This document shows, one piece after another, positions 8,768 to 18,720 of a DNA stretch of 64,000 nucleotides. A model generated the notes under the pieces. That model saw nothing but the letters and a program-made list of their open reading frames with translations. It ran no database searches and had not been told where the DNA came from. The stretch covers positions 2,542,001 through 2,606,000 of the forward strand of contig NZ_CP133592.1 of the NCBI RefSeq assembly GCF_031312595.1, written 5' to 3'. A program made the translations under genes and the position numbers. Positions within the stretch are counted from its first letter, which is position 1. The number at the start of each line of letters is the position of its first letter. The stretch is from Methanolobus sediminis. Its GTDB lineage: Archaea; Halobacteriota; Methanosarcinia; Methanosarcinales; Methanosarcinaceae.

Positions 8768-9925
8768 TCAGATATTCAGTTTGCTCATCCTTTCCACAGC
8801 TTCATTGATCCTGTCAACGGAGCGTGTAAGTGCAAATCTGATATAACCTTCACCGTAAGTTCCAAAACCGACACCAGGTGTTGCTACTATTCCTGCTTCC
8901 TCAAGAAGCAGTTTTGCAAATCCCATTGAGTCATAGCCGTCAGGAACAGGAGCCCATACGTAGAATGTTGCCTTTGGAGGCTTTACGTCAAGTCCAAGTT
9001 CATGGAGTCCCTTAAGGAGTGCATCTCTTCTTTCTTCATATATGGTGTTCATGTCAGCAACACACTGCTGTGAACTGGAAAGAGCAGTAATGCCTGCCAT
9101 CTGGATAGCATCGAAAGCTCCAGAATCAACGTTAGACTTTACTTTGCCTACGCCTGAGATTATATCCTTGTTACCCACAGCGAATGCAAGTCTCCATCCT
9201 GTCATGTTATATGTCTTTGAAAGTGAGTAAAGTTCAATTCCTACATCCATTGCACCGTCAACGCTCAGGAAACTTGGTGATTTGTAGCCGTCGTAGGTCA
9301 TTTCAGAATATGCATTGTCATGGATAACAACAATGTCATTATCCTTTGCAAACTGAACAACTTCTTCAAAGAACTTCTTATCAGCGATTGCTGATGTAGG
9401 GTTGTTCGGATAGTTAAGGAACATCAACTTTGCTTTTTCAAGCTTGTCCTTTGGTATTGCATCAAGGTCAGGAAGGAAGTTATTTTCTTCCAGTAAAGGC
9501 ATGATGCAAGGCTCTCCACCTGCAAACTCTGTTCCTATTTTGTATACAGGATATGCCGGATCAGGACAGAGCGCAACATCTCCAGGATTGATAAATGCCA
9601 GTGGTATGTGTGCGATTCCTTCCTTTGAGCCGATCATGGTGAGTACCTGAGAAGCAGGGTCAAGTTCAAGTCCTCTACTTTCTTTGCACCAGTCTGCAGC
9701 TGCTTTCCTAAAGCTCATCATTCCTGTGTAGGATGGATATGTGTGTGTTTCCGGATTGCGCACAGCTTCACACATAGATTCTACTATATGTGCGGGTGTT
9801 GGCTGGTCAGGGTCACCAACTCCGAGATCTATAACATCTACTCCCTTAGCTCTGATCGCTGCCTTGGACGCATCTATTGTCGCAAATAAGTATGGAGGCA
9901 ATGAGTTAATCCTGTCAGAATACAT
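8768..9925 (-). CDS. dapL: LL-diaminopimelate aminotransferase
   Basis: PLP-dependent class I/II aminotransferase of about 385 residues. It most closely fits the DapL type that converts tetrahydrodipicolinate directly to LL-diaminopimelate with glutamate, in lysine synthesis. Visible features are [14 protein letters not shown], the NYPNNPTSA motif, [12 protein letters not shown] and the PLP lysine in [13 protein letters not shown] prefer the ATG at 9925 (GGTG a few bases upstream, protein begins [14 protein letters not shown]) over 9949. It is a single-gene unit with a divergent PAS kinase upstream. A broader-specificity aminotransferase of the same family remains possible. Confidence 0.85.
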   Translation of the reverse strand: MYSDRINSLPPYLFATIDASKAAIRAKGVDVIDLGVGDPDQPTPAHIVESMCEAVRNPETHTYPSYTGMMSFRKAAADWCKESRGLELDPASQVLTMIGSKEGIAHIPLAFINPGDVALCPDPAYPVYKIGTEFAGGEPCIMPLLEENNFLPDLDAIPKDKLEKAKLMFLNYPNNPTSAIADKKFFEEVVQFAKDNDIVVIHDNAYSEMTYDGYKSPSFLSVDGAMDVGIELYSLSKTYNMTGWRLAFAVGNKDIISGVGKVKSNVDSGAFDAIQMAGITALSSSQQCVADMNTIYEERRDALLKGLHELGLDVKPPKATFYVWAPVPDGYDSMGFAKLLLEEAGIVATPGVGFGTYGEGYIRFALTRSVDRINEAVERMSKLNI

Positions 9926-10111
9926 TTGTTCACCTGTAAGTTCAAGCATGTTTTAGCCTAATGGCATCTTAGGCACCCCATTTATGATCCACATCTATTT
10001 AATATGATGGTATTAGGTAAAGCCCTTTCTCATTTTAGTGAGAGTTCCAACACAACAAAATCTATTAATACCAAAAATATACTATATAATTATATATTAC
10101 TCAACAGTCAT

Positions 10112-12064
10112 GTGGTGCGGACAATTAGCGATGATGAAAAACTGTGCACACTGGAAAAAAGAGAACGGGAGCTCGAATGCATTTACCGTATCTCTGACCT
10201 CTTTGATTTGCATGTGCCTATTGAATCTCTGTTAAAAGGAATTCTTCAAAGATTACCGGATGCTTTTTTATATCCTGAATTTGCAGAAGCCTGCGCAATT
10301 CTGGACGGTAATGAGTATCATACCGAAGGTTATGAAAAGCACAGAAATTCACTATCAAGCGAGATACTAGTCCATGGAGCTAAAGCTGGCATGTTACGTG
10401 TTTCCTATAAAAAAGAGCTTCCTTTTCAAGATATAGGTCCTTTTCTGCATAGTGAGCAAAAGTTACTGAACATGATAACCGCACGTCTTTGCAAGGTAAT
10501 AGAAAGGAAACAAGTTGAAGCAGCCTTACTCGATTCTGAAAAGAGGTACAGACTAATATTTGATGCATCTCCACTTGGTATCTTTGTTGACTGCAAAGGA
10601 ACCATAACTCACTGCAACAGGAGTTTTATGAATATTTTCCATATTCAGAAAGCAGATGTAATAGGCTCGGAAATCTTTGATTTTGTTAATGATGATTCAC
10701 TGAACAGATTACTGGCAGGCTCTTTGTCAGATCAGCGTTCATTCTATGAGAACGAGTATTCTGCAAGGATCTCTGGTAATGAGAAACATTTAAGGTCTTA
10801 TTATGTGCCTCTTAGAGGAAGAGAGAACATTATAGAAGGCGGTATCTGCCTTATAGCGGATATTACCGCCAACAAGAATTTTGAAGAAGAACTGGAAAAC
10901 CAGAAAGAGCTTCTTACAAGCACTTTCAATGCCCTTCAGGATCTTATAATTGTGGTAGACCGTGATATGAGGATTGTCACCAGTAACTGGAAAGGAGATA
11001 TAATTGAACCTCAGCATCCGGATAATCTACATCCGCAGGTACGTGAATCCTTAGGTCCTACTTTAATGCCATGTGACCCCTGTCCTATTAAAGAAGTGTT
11101 CTCTACCGGCTCAATGAATGAATTTGAACACACAGATCTCACTGATAACAGGGTAAGGGATTTCAGGATATTTCCGGTATATGATACCAAAGGTGACGTG
11201 ATGATGACTGTAAGCCACATTCGTGACATCACCGAACGTAAAGAAACGGAAGAGGCTCTAAAGAGATCAACTGCCGAGTTGGAACATGCTTATGAGGAAT
11301 TGAAATCGCTTGACAAGGTCAAGGATGAGTTCCTTTCCAACCTGAGGCATGAGCTAAACACTCCACTCACATCTATTAAAGGATTCAGTGAGCTCCTTTA
11401 TGATGGTACTCTTGGTGAATTGAATGAGGATCAGATGAGGGCCATTGAACGTGTGGTTGTAAAAACGCGTAAATTACAAGATCTTATTAATTCATTACTG
11501 TTTGTGAGCACCAATCAGAATGGTGATGTGAAATATAACTTCGAGCAGATAGATCTTGTTTCAACATTAAATATGGTTTTGAATATTTCAACTGACTCTA
11601 TCAAAGAGAAAAACCTGTCAATTATGACCGATTTAGCCTTTGATTCCTGTTTTATTGATGGTGACAGGACTTACCTGCCACAGGTTTTCCATAACTTGAT
11701 TGACAATGCTGTTAAGTTCACTCCCAAAGGCGGCAATATAACTATATATGCATCAGTAGAAGATAATACAGTGAACATTGTCATAGGTGACACAGGTATT
11801 GGTATTTCAGAAGAGGATATACCTGATCTTTTCACAAAGTTCTATCAGATAGATAGTTCTTCAACCCGCAATTATGGTGGAAATGGCCTTGGTCTCTATA
11901 TTAGTAAAGTAATAGTAGAGAGTCATAACGGGAAAATATGGATAGAAAGTGAGGAAGGGACAGGAACCGATGTTCACATATCCCTTCCACTAAAGCAGAA
12001 ATATCAGTTCTCTGCTACTTCAAGGTCGCCTTCATTATCTGCTGAAAGACCTGTGCTCAGATAA
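10112..12064 (+). CDS. Soluble PAS sensor histidine kinase
   Basis: Cytoplasmic sensor kinase without membrane segments. In order: an N-terminal GAF-like region (about 100 residues), a PAS domain (RYRLIFDASPLGIFVDCKGT), a second PAS (STFNALQDLIIVVDRDMR), a HisKA dimerisation helix with phospho-acceptor His in LRHELNTPLTSIKGF, and a HATPase domain with N box (FHNLIDNAVKFTP), DTGIGIS and GNGLGLYIS. The frame is open from 10004, but a TATA-like AT block covers about 10076-10100 and the first 36 codons are low complexity. GTG 10112 or 10115 is therefore a likelier start. The 3' end overlaps the convergent acetolactate decarboxylase gene by 61 bases. No response regulator lies nearby. Confidence 0.85.
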   Translation: MVRTISDDEKLCTLEKRERELECIYRISDLFDLHVPIESLLKGILQRLPDAFLYPEFAEACAILDGNEYHTEGYEKHRNSLSSEILVHGAKAGMLRVSYKKELPFQDIGPFLHSEQKLLNMITARLCKVIERKQVEAALLDSEKRYRLIFDASPLGIFVDCKGTITHCNRSFMNIFHIQKADVIGSEIFDFVNDDSLNRLLAGSLSDQRSFYENEYSARISGNEKHLRSYYVPLRGRENIIEGGICLIADITANKNFEEELENQKELLTSTFNALQDLIIVVDRDMRIVTSNWKGDIIEPQHPDNLHPQVRESLGPTLMPCDPCPIKEVFSTGSMNEFEHTDLTDNRVRDFRIFPVYDTKGDVMMTVSHIRDITERKETEEALKRSTAELEHAYEELKSLDKVKDEFLSNLRHELNTPLTSIKGFSELLYDGTLGELNEDQMRAIERVVVKTRKLQDLINSLLFVSTNQNGDVKYNFEQIDLVSTLNMVLNISTDSIKEKNLSIMTDLAFDSCFIDGDRTYLPQVFHNLIDNAVKFTPKGGNITIYASVEDNTVNIVIGDTGIGISEEDIPDLFTKFYQIDSSSTRNYGGNGLGLYISKVIVESHNGKIWIESEEGTGTDVHISLPLKQKYQFSATSRSPSLSAERPVLR

Positions 12065-12846
12065 TTCTCATTTTCCGGCAGTTCCAGGTTGAAACCATCA
12101 CAACTGTCAATTTCAATTGTACCGGAAGTTATTGTATAATCCAGTATGTGTCCTCCGGCTGTCCTGTCTGCTGTAATGAAATGCAGGTGGTATCCAGGGA
12201 CATTTATGCCGTAAACAAATTCAGGCATCCAGTATCCTACAATAGTTCCTGAAGTATTATTGAACTCAAATACAGACTGGTCCCTGGTCACATCAACAAG
12301 TCTTGGATATGGTTTTTCCTGGGCAGCTACACTGCGTGTTTTCATGTATGAGAAATTTCCTGTAACCTTAATAGCATACATCAGGTTCTGGCTTGGAAGC
12401 ATGTCTTCAATATATGATGCCATTTCCTGGTTGCTCATCTCTGTGTTTGTGTTGTTCTCAATATCCGCTTCAAAGAATGTGACTGCTGCGAATGGTGAAG
12501 TTTCCGTATCCTCAACTTCGTATGCATTACCATCGGCTTTCACCTGATAGATAACACCATCAAGTTCCAGCATTTCTCCGTTAAGGTCGTCAAATGTGCC
12601 AAGACCAAAATCACCTTTCTCTTTTAGTTCTCCGCAAGTTATTTCACCATCATATACTCCCTCAAGAAGTGCATTGATAACTGAGAACTGGTAGATAGTA
12701 TCAATCTGCGTTTCTGTGCTGACAATATGATTTTCTCCGCTTGCTTCATTGGCAGTTGTATCTTCTGTTTGTTCAGTGATGCATCCTGTTCCAAGAATGG
12801 ATAGTAAAGCTACAAATAAAAGAATGTAAAAGTTTATTTTTTTCAT
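12004..12846 (-). CDS. Exported (lipoprotein-like) alpha-acetolactate decarboxylase
   Basis: Matches alpha-acetolactate decarboxylase (AlsD/BudA), which converts 2-acetolactate to acetoin. Family landmarks are DFGLGTFDDLNGEMLELDG, SVFEFNNTSGTIVGYWMPEF and the zinc-binding block GYHLHFITADRTAGGHILDY with its conserved histidines. The first 22 residues are a signal peptide with a lipobox-like ending LGTGC, so the enzyme is probably anchored outside the cell. The start is ATG 12846, preceded by GGGAGG 6 bases away; an upstream in-frame TTG is less likely. Length (280) is the family's 240-260 plus signal and linker. An acetolactate synthase is not in the window. Enzyme identity is strong; physiological role in a methanogen is unclear. 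Confidence 0.85.
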   Translation of the reverse strand: MKKINFYILLFVALLSILGTGCITEQTEDTTANEASGENHIVSTETQIDTIYQFSVINALLEGVYDGEITCGELKEKGDFGLGTFDDLNGEMLELDGVIYQVKADGNAYEVEDTETSPFAAVTFFEADIENNTNTEMSNQEMASYIEDMLPSQNLMYAIKVTGNFSYMKTRSVAAQEKPYPRLVDVTRDQSVFEFNNTSGTIVGYWMPEFVYGINVPGYHLHFITADRTAGGHILDYTITSGTIEIDSCDGFNLELPENENYLSTGLSADNEGDLEVAEN

Positions 12847-12948
12847 TTTGATTCCTCCCAACCGGTAATCTATAGTTGAATAAAGTAGCAGGCTTCATAG
12901 TAGTTGCCTGAAAAAGTGTATGTGAAAAAAGGAAGATCCTGCAGGCAA

Positions 12949-13425
12949 TTATGCTGCTGCAGTCTCTGTTATGATGTTCTCAAGGTTAAGGAGAATAAGT
13001 AACCTGTCTTCCATCTTACCGACACCTTTCAGGTAATCGGCATTGATCTTTTGTGTGATTATTTCAGGTGTGTGTTCTATGTTAGAACCTTTCAGGCGAA
13101 TGACCTCGCTTACAGAGTCAACAACAAGTCCGATTATTGTTCCTTCAATGTCAACAACTACGATCCTTGATTCGTCTGTCATTTCTGTCTCTTTCATTCC
13201 AAAACGCCTGTCAAGATCCATTACTACAATGATCTTTCCACGAAGGTTGATAACGCCTTTAATGTAATCAGGGGATCGTGGTATTCTTGTAATGTCCGGC
13301 ATGCGGATAATTTCCTGAACCTGCATGATATTGACACCGAACTCTTCAACACCTAAGTTGAAAATAACAAGCTGATGAAGTTCATCGTCAATATTGTTAG
13401 CGTAACTTTCACTCACATTAGCCAT
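12949..13425 (-). CDS. cheW: Chemotaxis coupling protein CheW
   Basis: A 158-residue single-domain CheW that links receptors to the CheA kinase. Recognisable parts are QLVIFNLGVEEFGVNIMQVQ, the RIPRSPDYIKGVINLRGKII signature, and VVDIEGTIIGLVVDSVSEVI. The ATG follows GAGGT at suitable distance. No cheA, receptor or cheY is present in the window, so it stands alone here, next to the decarboxylase gene on the same strand (102-base gap). Coupling for a receptor-kinase complex encoded elsewhere is the normal expectation. Confidence 0.92.
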   Translation of the reverse strand: MANVSESYANNIDDELHQLVIFNLGVEEFGVNIMQVQEIIRMPDITRIPRSPDYIKGVINLRGKIIVVMDLDRRFGMKETEMTDESRIVVVDIEGTIIGLVVDSVSEVIRLKGSNIEHTPEIITQKINADYLKGVGKMEDRLLILLNLENIITETAAA

Positions 13426-13671
13426 AGTCTTACCTCAATGAAAACGAAATTGTATTAGCACAAATACATCTCGTAGATAATTATTATGGCAAATATTATA
13501 TTGCAGTTAGTATAAATAACTTCTCTTAATCTCTTGTATATTATTTCATAGCATATCCCGGTCAGCAACTTTCAAAAAACCGATTCTTATTTAAGTATTT
13601 AGACCAATACCACGCTAAAAATCAGGATTACTTTTAGTTTTTAGTTATATTTCACAATCACGAGGGTTCAC

Positions 13672-15153
13672 ATGAGCGATATTTTAAGGAGAGGACGTTT
13701 ATCTTCAACACCTGATGAGGATATGCTCAATTTTACATCATCAATGTCTGCTGACAAATGGATATTTGAGGCAGATGTCCTTGTGGATATGGCCCACACG
13801 GTCATGTTGCATGAACAGGGAATAATTAAAGAGAACGATTGCAGCAGCATCCTTGCAGGCCTACTGAAGATCAGGGAAGAAGGTATTGAAAAGCTTGACC
13901 ACAGTTATGAGGATATCCATATCTCACTGGAGTCAAGGCTTATAGATATGGTAGGCGAGGACACAGGAGGCAGAATGCACTCCGGTCGCTCCCGTAATGA
14001 TGAAGTTGCAACCTGTATACGCATAAGGCTCAGGGATGAACTTCTTTCTTTAATGGAAGAGCTTTCAGGTCTTAGAAACACACTACTCGAGCGTGCATCA
14101 GAGAATACCGAAACCCTCATGCCAGGATTCACACACCTGCAACATGCACAGCCAACCACTTTTGCACACCACCTTGTTGCACATTCAGATGCTATCGGCA
14201 GGGATATTGAGCGTGTAATCAGTGCATTCTCAAGGGTGAACAAGTCTCCTCTTGGATCAGCAGCTTTTGCATCAACAGGATTTGATCTCAACCGTGAAAG
14301 GACATGTTCACTGCTTGGATTTGATGCTCTTCTTGGAAATTCAATGGATGCTGTAAGCACCCGTGACTTTTTGATTGAATCAGCATCCGTGATGTCTAAT
14401 ATCATGGTGAACCTCAGTAAGATGGCAGAGGAAATCATCATCTGGTCAACTTCCGAATTCTCCTTTGTTGAACTTGATGATATGTATGCATCCACATCAT
14501 CGATTATGCCACAGAAGAAGAACCCGGATTCTGCTGAACTTGTAAGGGGCAAGGCGGGTACTGTAATCGGCTCACTCATGGCTCTGCTTTCTCTCTGCAA
14601 AGCTCTTCCTTTAAGTTACAACCGTGACCTTCAGGAGGCAACACCTAATATGTGGCGTTCTGTTGAAACCACAAGAAGTGCTGTCCGTATCACAAAAGGT
14701 ATGATAGCTACCATGAAAATCAACACTGAAAGCATGGCTGAAAAGTCAGTTCTTGGATTTACAACAGCAACAGAACTTGCAGACACAATGGTAAGAGCTG
14801 GTGGAATTCCATTCAGGACAGCCCATCAGATAGTCGGTGTACTGGCGAGGGGAGATGGAAATCCTACACTCGCTGATGTTGATGCAGTAGCAAAAGATGT
14901 AATCGGGGAAACTTTGAGCAGTCGGGGTCTTACAGAGAAAATGGTAAAGGAAGCCCTCGATCCTGTTCTTAACATCAACAGGCGTTCAATCACAGGTGGT
15001 CCAGCACCTTCAGAAATGGAAAAGGCAATAAAGAGCCGTCTTGAAGAACTTGAAGGCACAAGGGCAAGCATCTCAGAGCTGAATGTCGGTATTGAGGAAT
15101 CATTGAAGGTTCTTTACGGAATTGTTGAAAAGTATACAGGAAACAAGGCTTAG
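13672..15153 (+). CDS. argH: Argininosuccinate lyase
   Basis: Last enzyme of arginine synthesis: cleaves argininosuccinate to arginine and fumarate, a homotetramer of the fumarase/aspartase superfamily. The 493 residues include the superfamily signature SSIMPQKKNPDSAEL with its mobile catalytic loop serine. They also include DIHISLESRLIDMVGEDTGG, HSGRSRNDEVATCIRIRLRD and TFAHHLVAHSDAIGRD. The start ATG has GAGGG a few bases upstream. An open intergenic region of about 245 bases precedes it and holds its promoter. gatD follows 74 bases later on the same strand. Confidence 0.96.
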   Translation: MSDILRRGRLSSTPDEDMLNFTSSMSADKWIFEADVLVDMAHTVMLHEQGIIKENDCSSILAGLLKIREEGIEKLDHSYEDIHISLESRLIDMVGEDTGGRMHSGRSRNDEVATCIRIRLRDELLSLMEELSGLRNTLLERASENTETLMPGFTHLQHAQPTTFAHHLVAHSDAIGRDIERVISAFSRVNKSPLGSAAFASTGFDLNRERTCSLLGFDALLGNSMDAVSTRDFLIESASVMSNIMVNLSKMAEEIIIWSTSEFSFVELDDMYASTSSIMPQKKNPDSAELVRGKAGTVIGSLMALLSLCKALPLSYNRDLQEATPNMWRSVETTRSAVRITKGMIATMKINTESMAEKSVLGFTTATELADTMVRAGGIPFRTAHQIVGVLARGDGNPTLADVDAVAKDVIGETLSSRGLTEKMVKEALDPVLNINRRSITGGPAPSEMEKAIKSRLEELEGTRASISELNVGIEESLKVLYGIVEKYTGNKA

Positions 15154-15227
15154 ACATTTATTTACGATTAACTTATCACATTGAATAGCAATGAATACTT
15201 AGACTTAGACTTACAGGTAATCAAGTG

Positions 15228-16487
15228 ATGATTATGGATTATGAAGAGGGCGACAGAGTAAAGGTCGAGAAGTCCGGTGTGGAATATGAAGGCATTGTGA
15301 TGCCAAGTACAACCGGTCATATTATTATAAAGATGGTCAGCGGATACAATGCAGGTATTGAACCTGAGGGTGCCACTGTTACTATAGTACAGAAAAAATC
15401 AGATATGGAAGCTTCAGCAAAGAAAGCAGTAAAAGCTGAAATAAAGCCAAAAAAAGGTCTTCCAAAGGTTTCCATCCTTTCAACCGGAGGAACAATTGCC
15501 AGTAAAATAGACTACAGAACAGGTGCTGTAACTTCCCAGTTCTCTGCAGATGATATCCTGCAGGCAATTCCTGAACTTACTGAGATCGCAAATTTCAGTG
15601 GAAAGGCTATCTACAACATCCTTTCCGAGAACATGAAAGCAGACTACTGGCAGGAGCTTTCAAGGGCTGTTGTTGAAGAGATCAAGAACGGTGCTGATGG
15701 TATTATCATTGCCCACGGAACAGACACTATGATGTACACTGCTTCTGCATTGTCATTTATGGTTGACACTCCTGTACCTATCGTGTTTGTAGGTTCCCAG
15801 AGAAGTGCTGACAGGCCAAGCAGTGACAATGCCATGAACGCGATTTGTGCTGCAAAGGTTGCTGTAAGTGATATTGCTGAAGTTACCGTTGTTATGCACA
15901 GCGAGTCATCAGACGATAAGTGTTCGATCCACCGTGCAACCAAGGTACGCAAGATGCACACATCCAGAAGAGATGCTTTCAGGTCAATTAACTCTGAACC
16001 AATAGGATATGTTGAGTATTCCACCGGGGATATAACAACCGGTCTTTCCTACATAAAGAGGAATGAAAGGGAACTGACACTTATGGATTCAATCGAACCA
16101 AAATGCGCCCTTGTGAAATTCACACCAGGTTCAAGTCCTGATATTCTTGGTTACTTCATCGATGCAGGCTACAAAGGCATCGTCATCGAGGGAACAGGTC
16201 TTGGTCATGTATCTACAGACTGGATTCCACAGATAGAGAGAGCAACATCACAGAAAATCCCTGTGATAGTCACTTCCCAGTGTCTTAATGGCAGGATTTG
16301 TGACAGGGTATATGACACAGGCAGGGACATCTTAAAAGCCGGAGCAATTGAAGGCGAGGATATGCTTCCTGAGGTTGCACTTGTTAAGATGATGTGGACT
16401 CTTGGTCAGATACAGGATTATGATGATGCAGTTGATATCCTTAAACAGGATATCAGGTGCGAGATTAATGAGAGGAGCCTTGAGTGA
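15228..16487 (+). CDS. gatD: Glutamyl-tRNA(Gln) amidotransferase subunit D
   Basis: Archaeal asparaginase-like subunit of the GatDE amidotransferase, which releases ammonia from glutamine for GatE to amidate Glu-tRNA(Gln). It has a small N-terminal beta domain ([20 protein letters not shown], about 1-65). A type I asparaginase fold follows, with [13 protein letters not shown] (catalytic Thr), [18 protein letters not shown] and [18 protein letters not shown]. Full family length at about 419 residues. In-frame starts GTG 15225, ATG 15228 and ATG 15234 are all close behind AGGT at 15215-15218; I chose 15228. gatE is not adjacent. A hairpin terminator begins at its stop codon. Confidence 0.95.
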   Translation: MIMDYEEGDRVKVEKSGVEYEGIVMPSTTGHIIIKMVSGYNAGIEPEGATVTIVQKKSDMEASAKKAVKAEIKPKKGLPKVSILSTGGTIASKIDYRTGAVTSQFSADDILQAIPELTEIANFSGKAIYNILSENMKADYWQELSRAVVEEIKNGADGIIIAHGTDTMMYTASALSFMVDTPVPIVFVGSQRSADRPSSDNAMNAICAAKVAVSDIAEVTVVMHSESSDDKCSIHRATKVRKMHTSRRDAFRSINSEPIGYVEYSTGDITTGLSYIKRNERELTLMDSIEPKCALVKFTPGSSPDILGYFIDAGYKGIVIEGTGLGHVSTDWIPQIERATSQKIPVIVTSQCLNGRICDRVYDTGRDILKAGAIEGEDMLPEVALVKMMWTLGQIQDYDDAVDILKQDIRCEINERSLE

Positions 16488-16508
16488 GTAGCACTCAATG
16501 TTTTTCTG
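16480..16508 (+). terminator. Hairpin terminator of gatD
   Basis: Perfect 7-bp inverted repeat TTGAGTG / CACTCAA with a 5-base loop at 16480-16498, overlapping the gatD stop codon and followed by TGTTTTTCTG. Confidence 0.55.
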
Positions 16509-16557
16509 TAAGTTAAATCAGGCATTATAACCTTAGTTTAGTAATTTGGTAATTAGC

Positions 16558-16565
16558 TTTATAAT
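16558..16565 (+). promoter_or_regulatory. TATA box of aspS-rpiA
   Basis: TTTATAAT lies 64 bases upstream of the aspS start in a gene-free AT-rich stretch after the gatD terminator. The predicted leader is about 40 bases and includes an AAGGTGA ribosome binding site. Confidence 0.4.
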
Positions 16566-16628
16566 GAATAAATTAGGTATTGAAGCAAATTAGTATTATA
16601 ATATTATCAGTCAGATAAGGTGAATATT

Positions 16629-17960
16629 ATGACATTAGCAAATCTCAGGACACACTATGCGTCACAGATCAAACCCGAGGAACTTGGTGACCAGAAGGTT
16701 ACCGTAGCAGGATGGGTTCATGAGGTCCGTGACCTTGGTGGAATTTGTTTTGTTGTGCTCAGGGACCGTACAGGCAGATCCCAGATCACACTGGTTAAAA
16801 AGAAGACCGACCCAGAACTTCTGGAGCAGGCAAGGAAGCTTGTAAGGGAATCCGTAGTTTCAATTACAGGAAGCGTAAAGCCGGAAGGAAAGGCACCAAA
16901 CGGTTACGAGCTTATTCCTGACGAAATTACACTTCTCAATGAGGCAGACTCACCTCTTCCAATGGACACAACCGGAAAGGTAGAAGCAGAACTTGACACC
17001 CGTCTTGATTCAAGATTTATTGACCTCAGACGTGAAAGAACAACATCCATTTTCAAGATAAGACACGAAGTCCTCAAGGCTGTCAGAGGCTACCTTACTG
17101 ACAACGGTTTCATTGAGACCTCCAGTCCAAAAGTCGTAGCAACAGCAACAGAAGGTGGAACATCACTCTTCCCGATCACATACTTTGACAGGGAGGCTTT
17201 CCTTAACCAGAGTCCACAGCTCTTCAAGCAGATCCTCATGTCAGGTGGACTTGACAGGGTATTTGAGATTGGTCCTATTTTCAGGGCAGAGGAACACGAC
17301 ACCCGCAGACACCTCAACGAAGCAACATCCATTGATATCGAAGCAAGTTTCTGTGACCACTTCGATGTAATGGAAGTTCTTGAGAACATGGTTGCCTACA
17401 TCTACGAGCAGGTAATTGCAAATGCATCTGATTCACTTGCAGTGCTCGGTGTTGAACTCCAGGTTCCACAGGTACCATTCAAGAGAGTAACCTATGACGA
17501 GGCAATCGAGATCGTCAATTCAACCACAGACGAGATGCTTAACTGGGGAGATGACCTTGGTACAGCTGCCGAACATGCTATCGGTGAGTATGTATTCAAG
17601 GAAACAGGGGAATCGCATTACTTTATCATCGACTGGCCAACAGAGATCAAGCCATTCTATGCGATGCCATATGAGGATAACCCGATTCTGTCAAAGGGAT
17701 TCGATATGATGCACAGGACAATGGAACTATCATCCGGTGCACAGCGTATACACATCCCTGAACTTCTCATCGAGAGAATAGAGTCACAGGGTCTTGACCC
17801 TGAAGGATTCGAGTTCTATCTCAAGGCTTTCAGATACGGTATGCCACCACATGCAGGCTGGGGTATTGGTTGTGAAAGGCTTGTCATGACAATGCTGGGT
17901 GTTGAGAACATCCGTGATGTCGTACTCTTCCCAAGGGACAGGCGCAGACTTTCCCCATAA
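16629..17960 (+). CDS. aspS: Aspartyl-tRNA synthetase (archaeal type)
   Basis: Class IIb synthetase that charges tRNA-Asp; archaeal forms often also charge tRNA-Asn. It has an N-terminal OB-fold anticodon-binding domain ([20 protein letters not shown], about 1-105). The catalytic core shows motif 2 [17 protein letters not shown], the [13 protein letters not shown] loop, and motif 3 [12 protein letters not shown] near the C-terminus. ATG 16629 is preferred over GTG 16620 because AAGGTGA at 16616-16622 is correctly spaced. Length (443) is that of the short archaeal/eukaryotic type without a bacterial insertion domain. rpiA follows after 22 bases, probably in the same operon. Confidence 0.96.
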   Translation: MTLANLRTHYASQIKPEELGDQKVTVAGWVHEVRDLGGICFVVLRDRTGRSQITLVKKKTDPELLEQARKLVRESVVSITGSVKPEGKAPNGYELIPDEITLLNEADSPLPMDTTGKVEAELDTRLDSRFIDLRRERTTSIFKIRHEVLKAVRGYLTDNGFIETSSPKVVATATEGGTSLFPITYFDREAFLNQSPQLFKQILMSGGLDRVFEIGPIFRAEEHDTRRHLNEATSIDIEASFCDHFDVMEVLENMVAYIYEQVIANASDSLAVLGVELQVPQVPFKRVTYDEAIEIVNSTTDEMLNWGDDLGTAAEHAIGEYVFKETGESHYFIIDWPTEIKPFYAMPYEDNPILSKGFDMMHRTMELSSGAQRIHIPELLIERIESQGLDPEGFEFYLKAFRYGMPPHAGWGIGCERLVMTMLGVENIRDVVLFPRDRRRLSP

Positions 17961-17982
17961 TTCTTTTTCAGGGTTGATACTC

Positions 17983-18675
17983 ATGAAAGAAAGAAATCCA
18001 ACAGGAGAAAGTCCTGAGAAAAAAGCTGCAGGAATCGCAGCAGCAGACCTTGTGCAGGATGGCATGGTTGTCGGTCTTGGTACCGGCTCCACAACAGCCT
18101 ACACAATAGCCGAGCTTGGAAGGCGTGTTGACGAAGGTCTTGATATCCTTGCAGTTGTAACATCATACCAGTCAGAGATGCTTGCTATTCAGGCAGGAAT
18201 TACACTAACCTCACTTGCAGAACATCCAAACCTTGACCTTGCTATTGATGGTGCAGACCAGATAGATAAAGGTCTGAACGTCATCAAGGGCGGTGGTGCA
18301 GCACACACACGTGAGAAAGTTGTTTCACGTTCTGCAGAGCGTTTTGTTGTTGTAGCAGATGAATCAAAATACAGCGAGCAGCTCAATCACTACGTGCCTC
18401 TGGAAGTACTTCCGTATGCAAAGGAATACGTTTCACAGCAGGTATGCAGGATTGGTGGAAAACCAGAACTGCGTCTTGCAGCCAGAAAAGACGGTCCTGT
18501 AATTACAGACAATGGTAACTTCGTTATCGATGCGAGTTTAGGTGTAATTGAGAATCCTGTGGTAATAGCAGCTATTCTCTCACAGCTTGCCGGAGTTGTG
18601 GAACATGGTATCTTCACCAATGTGGATGAAGTCTACATCGGTAAGAAAGACGGTTCCGTAGAAATAATGGCCTGA
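17983..18675 (+). CDS. rpiA: Ribose-5-phosphate isomerase A
   Basis: Interconverts ribose-5-phosphate and ribulose-5-phosphate; in methanogens this supplies ribose for nucleotides together with the ribulose monophosphate route. Signature blocks are [13 protein letters not shown] (phosphate loop), [20 protein letters not shown] and [13 protein letters not shown]. The frame is open from 17899 inside aspS, but ATG 17983 gives the usual 230-residue enzyme. A hairpin terminator overlaps its stop codon, facing a convergent gene. Confidence 0.95.
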   Translation: MKERNPTGESPEKKAAGIAAADLVQDGMVVGLGTGSTTAYTIAELGRRVDEGLDILAVVTSYQSEMLAIQAGITLTSLAEHPNLDLAIDGADQIDKGLNVIKGGGAAHTREKVVSRSAERFVVVADESKYSEQLNHYVPLEVLPYAKEYVSQQVCRIGGKPELRLAARKDGPVITDNGNFVIDASLGVIENPVVIAAILSQLAGVVEHGIFTNVDEVYIGKKDGSVEIMA

Positions 18676-18705
18676 TCTTTTCGATCAGGTTCAATTTAAT
18701 TATTT
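18671..18705 (+). terminator. Bidirectional hairpin terminator between rpiA and the PhoU-TrkA_C gene
   Basis: Perfect 7-bp stem CCTGATC / GATCAGG around a TTTTC loop (18671-18689), overlapping the rpiA stop and followed by an AT-rich tract. It lies between two convergent genes, so it may serve both. Confidence 0.6.
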
Positions 18706-18720
18706 TAGTTAATATTTTGT

